From contig JAPJPH010000045.1 in the NCBI GenBank assembly GCA_030825745.1, positions 1 through 7,499 on the forward strand: a stretch of DNA of 7,499 nt, read 5' to 3'. Below the pieces are notes generated by a model that saw nothing but the letters and a program-made list of their open reading frames with translations, made no database searches and was not told where the DNA came from. This DNA is from Anaerococcus sp. GTDB lineage: Bacteria > Bacillota > Clostridia > Tissierellales > Peptoniphilaceae. Of this stretch, positions 5,417 through 7,499 are shown piece by piece (position 1 is the stretch's first letter; every line of letters begins with the position of its first letter). A program made the position numbers and the translations under genes.

Positions 5417-6788
5417 AAGAAAAAATGTTTGGTTAAATATTGACCAAGGAGAAAGAAATGCCCTAGAGACTCTATCAAAAGATTATATGGACTTTCTTGA
5501 TAAGGCAAAAACAGAAAGACTTGCTACAAAAGAGGTTATAAGAAGAGCTGAAGAAAAAGGCTTCAAAAATATAGAAAATGTTATAAAAGAAGGATCTGTA
5601 AAAAAGGGAGATAAGGTATATGCAGTAAATAGAAATAAAGCAGTAGCCCTATTTATCATAGGAAGTGAACCTTTAGAAAATGGTGCCAACATAATAGGCA
5701 GTCACCTAGACTCACCTAGGTTAGACCTAAAGGCTGTTCCCTTATATGAAAAATCCCATGTGGCATATATGAAAACCCATTATTATGGGGGAGTAAAAAA
5801 ATACCACTGGACCAACACTCCTTTAGCCCTACATGGTGTTATCTTTAATAAAGATGGAGAAAAAATCGAAATAAGCATAGGTGATGCGAAAGATGATCCA
5901 GTATTTTATATATCAGAGCTTTTAATTCACCTATCAAAGGACCTACAAAATAAAAAGGCAGCTGATGTTATAGAGGGTGAACAACTAAATATTATGGTTG
6001 GATCAATTCCTCTAGAAAATACTGATGATAACCCAATAAAAGAGAATGTTCTAAAAATCTTAAAAGAAAAATATAATATCGAAGAAGAAGATTTTATAAC
6101 AGCAGAATTTGAAGTTGTACCTGCAGGTCTTGCTAGAGAAGTTGGTTTTGATAGGTCGATGATAGCAGCCCATGGTCATGATGATAGGGTATGTGCATAT
6201 TCATCACTTAAAGCGATCTTAGAGGTAGAAAATCCAGAAAAAACAGCAGTTGGTTTATTCGTAGATAAGGAAGAAATCGGATCAGTTGGTGCAACAGGAA
6301 TGACTAGCCAATTTTTTGAAAATACTCTTCTTGAGCTAATGAACTTAGAAAAAGAAGTTAAGCTAGTTAGCTTTAAAAGAGCCCTTAAAAATTCTAAGGT
6401 TTTATCTGCAGATGTAGTTGCTGCAGAAGATGCAAACTTTCTAGAAGCAACAGAAGAGTTAAATACAGCTAAACTAGGTCATGGACTAACTATTAGCAAA
6501 TACACTGGCTCTCGTGGTAAGGGAGGATCTAATGATGCTGATAGCGAATATCTACAAGAGTTAAGATCAGCCTTTGATAAGGAAGGTGTAATATATCAAA
6601 CAGGAGAGCTTGGAAAAATAGACCAAGGTGGTGGCGGAACTATCGCCTACATCTTAGCTGAATATGGAATGAGTGTAGTTGATTGTGGGGTGCCTATGTT
6701 ATCTATGCATGCTCCAGTAGAACTAGTTTCAAAGGCAGACTTATACGAAGCCTACAAGGGTTATAAGGCCTTTTACAAAAATATATAA
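5406..6788 (+). CDS. apeA: M18 family zinc aminopeptidase
   Basis: The 460-residue product is a full-length M18 (aspartyl aminopeptidase/aminopeptidase I type) metallopeptidase of the apeA group, a cytoplasmic enzyme that removes N-terminal residues from peptides and forms tetrahedral dodecamers in studied relatives. The two-metal site can be read in order: GSHLDSPR (His100), HGHDDR (Asp259 as likely bridging ligand), DKEEIGS (Glu289 catalytic base, Glu290 ligand), SADVV (Asp336) and SMHAP (His435). The other family blocks HYYGGVKKYHW and SRGKGGSNDAD are also present. The gene starts inside htpG (11-base overlap) with GGGAG (5391-5395) ten bases upstream, and no promoter separates the two, so it is presumably induced with htpG. 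Substrate preference cannot be read from sequence; the symbol follows the family name. Confidence 0.94.
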   Translation: MSYKRKNVWLNIDQGERNALETLSKDYMDFLDKAKTERLATKEVIRRAEEKGFKNIENVIKEGSVKKGDKVYAVNRNKAVALFIIGSEPLENGANIIGSHLDSPRLDLKAVPLYEKSHVAYMKTHYYGGVKKYHWTNTPLALHGVIFNKDGEKIEISIGDAKDDPVFYISELLIHLSKDLQNKKAADVIEGEQLNIMVGSIPLENTDDNPIKENVLKILKEKYNIEEEDFITAEFEVVPAGLAREVGFDRSMIAAHGHDDRVCAYSSLKAILEVENPEKTAVGLFVDKEEIGSVGATGMTSQFFENTLLELMNLEKEVKLVSFKRALKNSKVLSADVVAAEDANFLEATEELNTAKLGHGLTISKYTGSRGKGGSNDADSEYLQELRSAFDKEGVIYQTGELGKIDQGGGGTIAYILAEYGMSVVDCGVPMLSMHAPVELVSKADLYEAYKGYKAFYKNI

Positions 6789-6795
6789 AAAAATG

Positions 6796-6823
6796 TTGAC
6801 ACTAGCTGATAAGAGTGTATAAT
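6796..6823 (+). promoter_or_regulatory. Upstream veg promoter (P1)
   Basis: TTGACA (6796-6801), 16 bases, then TATAAT (6818-6823): both boxes are perfect consensus for the housekeeping sigma factor. It begins just after the stop of the aminopeptidase gene and lies about 70 bases from the veg start codon. Confidence 0.85.
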
Positions 6824-6834
6824 TAATTGTTTTC

Positions 6835-6863
6835 TTGACTTTACAAACTATGGCAAGTATAAT
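6835..6863 (+). promoter_or_regulatory. Downstream veg promoter (P2)
   Basis: TTGACT (6835-6840), 17 bases, then TATAAT (6858-6863), one base short of perfect consensus with ideal spacing. It is placed 31 bases before the veg ATG, giving a short leader with the ribosome site GAGAGG (6881-6886). Confidence 0.88.
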
Positions 6864-6894
6864 AGTTACCATAATTGAATGAGAGGATGATTAA

Positions 6895-7134
6895 ATGGCA
6901 CATAAATCAGTTGATGACATTAGAGCAGAAGTAAAGAGTAATGTGGGTAAGGAAGTTGTTCTCAAGGCCGATATGGGAAGAAAAAGGATTAAAACTAAGA
7001 CAGGAATCATAGTTAATGCCTTCCCTAGTGTCTTTACAGTAAAGGTTAATAATGAGTTTGATGTAGAAAGAACAATATCTTATACCTACTCTGACATATT
7101 AACTTCTACAGTAAAGTTACTCCAAGCCAATTAA
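6895..7134 (+). CDS. veg: Veg protein (biofilm-stimulating small protein family)
   Basis: The 79-residue product matches Veg (DUF1021), a short, highly expressed cytoplasmic protein of Firmicutes (86 residues in Bacillus subtilis, where it has been reported to stimulate biofilm formation by acting against the SinR repressor). Shared features include the N-terminal SVDDIRAEVKSNVGKEV, a basic GRKRIKTKTG, the core AFPSVFTVKV and the C-terminal RTISYTYSDILTSTVKL. The B. subtilis C-terminal extension is missing. GAGAGG (6881-6886) is eight bases before the ATG. It is a single-gene unit with two strong promoters and its own terminator, so high constitutive expression is likely. Its role outside Bacillus is not established. 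Confidence 0.96.
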   Translation: MAHKSVDDIRAEVKSNVGKEVVLKADMGRKRIKTKTGIIVNAFPSVFTVKVNNEFDVERTISYTYSDILTSTVKLLQAN

Positions 7135-7169
7135 AAAAAACTACAAGATATATATCTTGTAGTTTTTTT
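7133..7169. terminator. Bidirectional terminator between veg and the MATE gene
   Basis: A perfect 24-base palindrome (7140-7163, arms ACTACAAGATAT and its complement) is flanked by an A8 run on the left (7133-7140) and a T7 run on the right (7163-7169). Either strand therefore gives a strong hairpin followed by U residues. It ends veg on the + strand and the convergent gene on the - strand, and the first bases overlap the veg stop codon. Confidence 0.92.
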
Positions 7170-7178
7170 CTTTACATA

Positions 7179-7499
7179 TTATATTTTTTTATCAACCCAA
7201 TTACCCTGGTCAAACCTATATTTTAGGCTAATATACCTGGATGCCTGATCAGATAGGATACCAATCCATATACCAGCTAGCCCTAAATGTAGGATATTTA
7301 CTGTAAGTAAGGTCACAATAGATCTAATAAAGGTAACTGAGACTATAGCAACCATTAGGGTATATTTAACATCTCCTGCTGCCCTTAAACAGCCTCCATA
7401 TATAACTTGGGATATTTGTAATAAAACAATTAAAGTTAAAAATCTAGATATTAGTATACCATGCTCTATAATATGATCATCCTTGAAAAATATTGAAAA
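7179..7499 (-). CDS. MATE family multidrug efflux transporter, C-terminal part (partial)
   Basis: The minus-strand frame is open from the right edge (7499) to TAA at 7181-7179 and gives the last 106 residues of a membrane protein. The pattern is that of the last helices of a MATE (NorM/DinF-like) cation-coupled drug exporter: QVIYGGCLRAAGDVKYT (the conserved Q..G.LR..GD..Y. block), a helix with an Arg (FIRSIVTLLTV), LGLAGIWIGILSDQ (the conserved LGL.GIW.......D block) and a closing RF..G.W (RFDQGNWVD). It converges on veg and shares the terminator at 7133-7169. The start and the substrate-binding region lie outside the window, so the substrate cannot be judged. Confidence 0.88.
   Translation of the reverse strand, partial: FSIFFKDDHIIEHGILISRFLTLIVLLQISQVIYGGCLRAAGDVKYTLMVAIVSVTFIRSIVTLLTVNILHLGLAGIWIGILSDQASRYISLKYRFDQGNWVDKKI

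Noticed and set aside
5483..5692. Minus-strand open frame of 69 codons inside the aminopeptidase gene
   Set aside because: It lies fully antisense to a well-conserved enzyme and shows no domain, so it is a shadow frame.
1..7499. CRISPR array, insertion sequence, tRNA/rRNA, toxin-antitoxin or phage-defence system
   Set aside because: No spaced direct repeats, transposase or terminal repeats, tRNA-like sequence or recognisable defence-gene motifs were seen in either strand. The content is mostly housekeeping and transport genes.

Overview
The window is an AT-rich, densely coding stretch of a low-GC Gram-positive anaerobe. A Veg protein, a CIRCE heat-shock operator, AGGAGG-type ribosome sites, a hybrid-cluster-type redox disulfide protein and an M18 aminopeptidase of the clostridial type all fit the Firmicutes. 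The codon and base composition resembles Peptoniphilaceae such as Anaerococcus or Peptoniphilus, but the genus is a guess. Both edges cut through genes.

Left part (1-1555): the tail of a membrane protein, a six-helix membrane protein and an ABC ATPase overlap each other by 4 and 8 bases and end at a rho-independent terminator. They look like one small ABC exporter operon with two membrane subunits and one ATPase. Next (1611-2210): a short secreted protein on the + strand converges on a 76-residue DUF1858 redox-disulfide protein on the - strand, with one terminator for each direction packed between them.

Middle (2211-3486): an intergenic stretch that seems to hold the frameshifted remains of a small single-helix membrane protein. 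It is followed by a coiled-coil/helical-hairpin membrane protein of unknown function, which overlaps a hemolysin III (PAQR/TrhA) family membrane protein.

Right part (3489-7134): a promoter and a CIRCE element precede htpG, the bacterial Hsp90. The gene for an M18 aminopeptidase overlaps the end of htpG, so chaperone and peptidase are probably made from one HrcA-controlled transcript. Then veg follows behind two near-consensus tandem promoters and ends at a bidirectional terminator shared with a convergent MATE efflux gene that leaves the window on the right.

No mobile element, CRISPR array, tRNA or rRNA was seen, and nothing amounts to a clearly new multi-gene system. The points most worth a second look are the CIRCE control of htpG with an operator overlapping the ribosome binding site, the htpG-aminopeptidase coupling, the probable decayed gene at 2272-2456, and the two small unassigned proteins.
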